From Megachile rotundata (taxonomy: Eukaryota; Arthropoda; Insecta; Hymenoptera; Megachilidae): a stretch of 64,000 nt of DNA. Each line of letters starts with the position of its first letter. Within the stretch, counting starts at the first letter, position 1. A program made the translations under genes and the position numbers. Location of the stretch: positions 15,295,926-15,359,925 of the forward strand of contig NC_134984.1 of the NCBI RefSeq assembly GCF_050947335.1. The letters run 5' to 3'. Shown piece after piece: positions 62,056 to 64,000 of the stretch. Under the pieces are notes generated by a model. That model made no database searches. It was not told the origin of the DNA and was given only the letters and a program-made list of their open reading frames with translations.

Positions 62056-62835
62056 CCTTTGAAATTAACTATTCATTGTATACATATGTTATGTACATAC
62101 ACATATGTCACACATGTAACACCTACATATATAGATATTCATTAGAATAAATTATGAGATTGTAGATTCAAATTAGGCTTCGAAAACTACCCTTAAAATT
62201 AACTATCCACTGTATACAGATGTATGTGTTACGTACACATATGTCACGTATGTAACACATATTAGAATAAATCATTAGATTGTAGATTTAAATTATGCTT
62301 CAAAAACTACCCTTAAAATTAGCAATCCTGGGAGTAAATTGTATCAAGAAGACTATAGATAAATAAATTAAGAAATTCAGTAGTAGAATTGTTTCGAAAA
62401 CTACCCTTGAAATTAACTATTCACTGTATACATATGTATGTGTTACGTACACATATGTCATGTATGTAACTTATATTAAAGTAAATCATGAGACTGTAGA
62501 TTTAAATTATGCTTCAAAAACTACCCTTAAAATTAGCAATCCTGGGAGTAAATTATATCAAGAAGGCTATAGATAAATAAATTATGAAATTCAGTATTAG
62601 AATTGTTTCGAAAACTACTCTTGAAATGAACAATTCAGTGTACACATATGTATATGTTACGTACACATATGTCACGTATGTAACACATATTAGAATAAAT
62701 CATGAGACTGCAGATTTAAATTACACTTCAAAAACTACCCCTAAAATGAACAATTCTATATACACACCGTATCAAGAAGCTATATATTATGAAATTAGTA
62801 TTGTTTCAAAAACTACCCCCATAATACCACAATAA
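62056..62835 (+). repeat. 214-bp tandem repeat with ACACATATGTCA core
   Basis: GT(G)TTACGTACACATATGTCA recurs at 62226, 62440 and about 62653 (period about 214), with a shorter first unit at 62086. Units contain AAAACTACCCTTAAAATTA and AGAATAAATCATGAGACTG or variants. Confidence 0.92.
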
Positions 62836-64000
62836 ATTATACAACAGAATTCGAATCGTGTTTCGAACATAACTCAAAATACACGGGTACGAAGATCATG
62901 TGCAGCCTTGGTTCAAAGCTGTCGCAACCTAGTTCACCCCTTTTCTTTCACCCCGGTCGTTGTTGCAATCGCAACGGCACTTGGATGTCGTCCAATGACG
63001 GTGGCGTATCGGCTGGTTTACCCTGCCGAAATCTTCCAGGTGGAAAACGAGGTTGGACTGCGAACGCAACGAGGGTAAAAGCTGAACGTGGGGGGTGGTA
63101 CGGAGGGATGAAATCAACTGGCGATTTTCCACGGTTGATCCGCAATGGTTGAAGGGGGTGGTTAAGTTACTGCGGTACCTTTGCTTCCAGTCAAATATTT
63201 ATAGATTCCTTCGAGGGGAAAATGCATCTGACCGATCGTTCGTGCTGGAAATGCAAGATCTCGAAATTAACCCTTAGTTCTCGAATTTAAAAATCTAACG
63301 TCACAATTTCAATTTTTATTCTTTAATTCAATTTTGGAATTCTTCAGAGGAAATCCTTGTAAAGATTTTTTAGTAAATATACGTTGACCTTGGTAAAATT
63401 GAAGGTCACTTAGTGAACGAAAGAGACATAATAGCGATTAATAACGATTAATCAAGAATATTCTCATTTCGGTAATAAGAAGATCGCGGTAATGGAAGTT
63501 TCGCGAAATTTCAACGCAGAAAGGATAATAATGGCGCGGTTGAAAGAGGTACTAGGCTGGTGTCTAGAGAGTCACTGGATCGAACAGGAGGCTGCCTTTG
63601 TGCCGTTGCAAACTAATAATTAATTAAAACTGATGGGCATCCACGAACGAGCTCGAAGCGCTCAGCTTCTCGAAATACACGCGGGGCTGGCTCATTGTCT
63701 GAAGCTAAAGCTTAACCCCTTCCGCAACGTGAACCTTCTTTTTATTTTCAACCGAGGCCGTTCCTTTGTAGCAATTTATTTTATTACGCCGGAAACAACG
63801 GGATTCACGGACGGTGAAGTTCACGTTTCGCGAACAAATCATTAATTAGTAGTAATAAATATAATATAACTTGAAGGTTTCATTTTATAATGGACCGTTA
63901 TTAACGACAATATTGCTTCATGAATAATTTTATAATTAAACCGGACGTGATTAAATTAACTTTACGATGCAAACACCGCATGTACCGATTGACGAATTTC
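62836..64000. other. Right end, no supported gene
   Basis: The stretch 62900-63280 is GC-rich with frames on both strands (84 codons plus, 65-67 codons minus) and no domain. The stretch 63480-63840 has further chance frames. Nothing here continues the minus-strand gene with confidence. Confidence 0.4.

Overview
The window looks like hymenopteran (bee-like) nuclear DNA. It is AT-rich intron and intergenic sequence with islands of higher GC and CpG. The motif GGTTAGGTT, which resembles the insect telomere repeat TTAGG, is scattered through it. There are TTAA-flanked miniature transposons and many locally private tandem arrays. No prokaryotic operon, viral gene, rRNA, tRNA or CRISPR array was found. 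Most long open frames are repeat artefacts or chance frames in GC-rich DNA.

The only protein-coding sequence I can defend is on the minus strand. Two exons, about 29.9 kb apart, belong to one gene. The exon at 45124-45266 encodes the C-terminal half of an Ig-C2 domain. The exon at 15127-15235 encodes the first four cysteines of an EGF domain. The splice sites are good, the phases match (phase 1 to phase 1), and the joined product reads Ig half, short linker, EGF. That is the architecture and intron placement of neuregulins, so in an insect the gene is most likely vein (vn), the secreted EGFR ligand. The EGF exon stops before C5-C6, so at least one further exon lies at lower coordinates or off the window. 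The first Ig half and the signal peptide were not securely found. A weak candidate for an upstream exon lies at 54180-54315, and a weaker one at 58602-58660.

Layout: 1-6.4 kb holds two arms of one minisatellite in opposite orientation, an 80-bp satellite and duplicated 174-bp and 135-bp blocks. 7.1-7.9 kb is a 160-bp higher-order repeat. 15.1-45.2 kb is the Ig-EGF exon pair and its giant intron, filled with arrays of 241/245, 109, 160, 107, 106, 191, 173, 120, 64, 122 and 134 bp, plus TTAA-flanked MITEs at 22.5 and 24.2-25.1 kb. 45.3-64 kb is the upstream part of the gene or its 5' flank, with a GTGCGTCAC minisatellite and arrays of 120, 118, 176 and 214 bp. By hand tally, tandem repeats cover roughly 14 kb of the 64 kb.

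The items most worth a second look are the vein-like gene with its repeat-filled intron, the inverted minisatellite pair, a run of abutting perfect palindromes beside a TATA box at 23349-23418, the tandem MITEs sharing a single TTAA, and a 176-bp array carrying ten copies of a YY1/Pho-type core.
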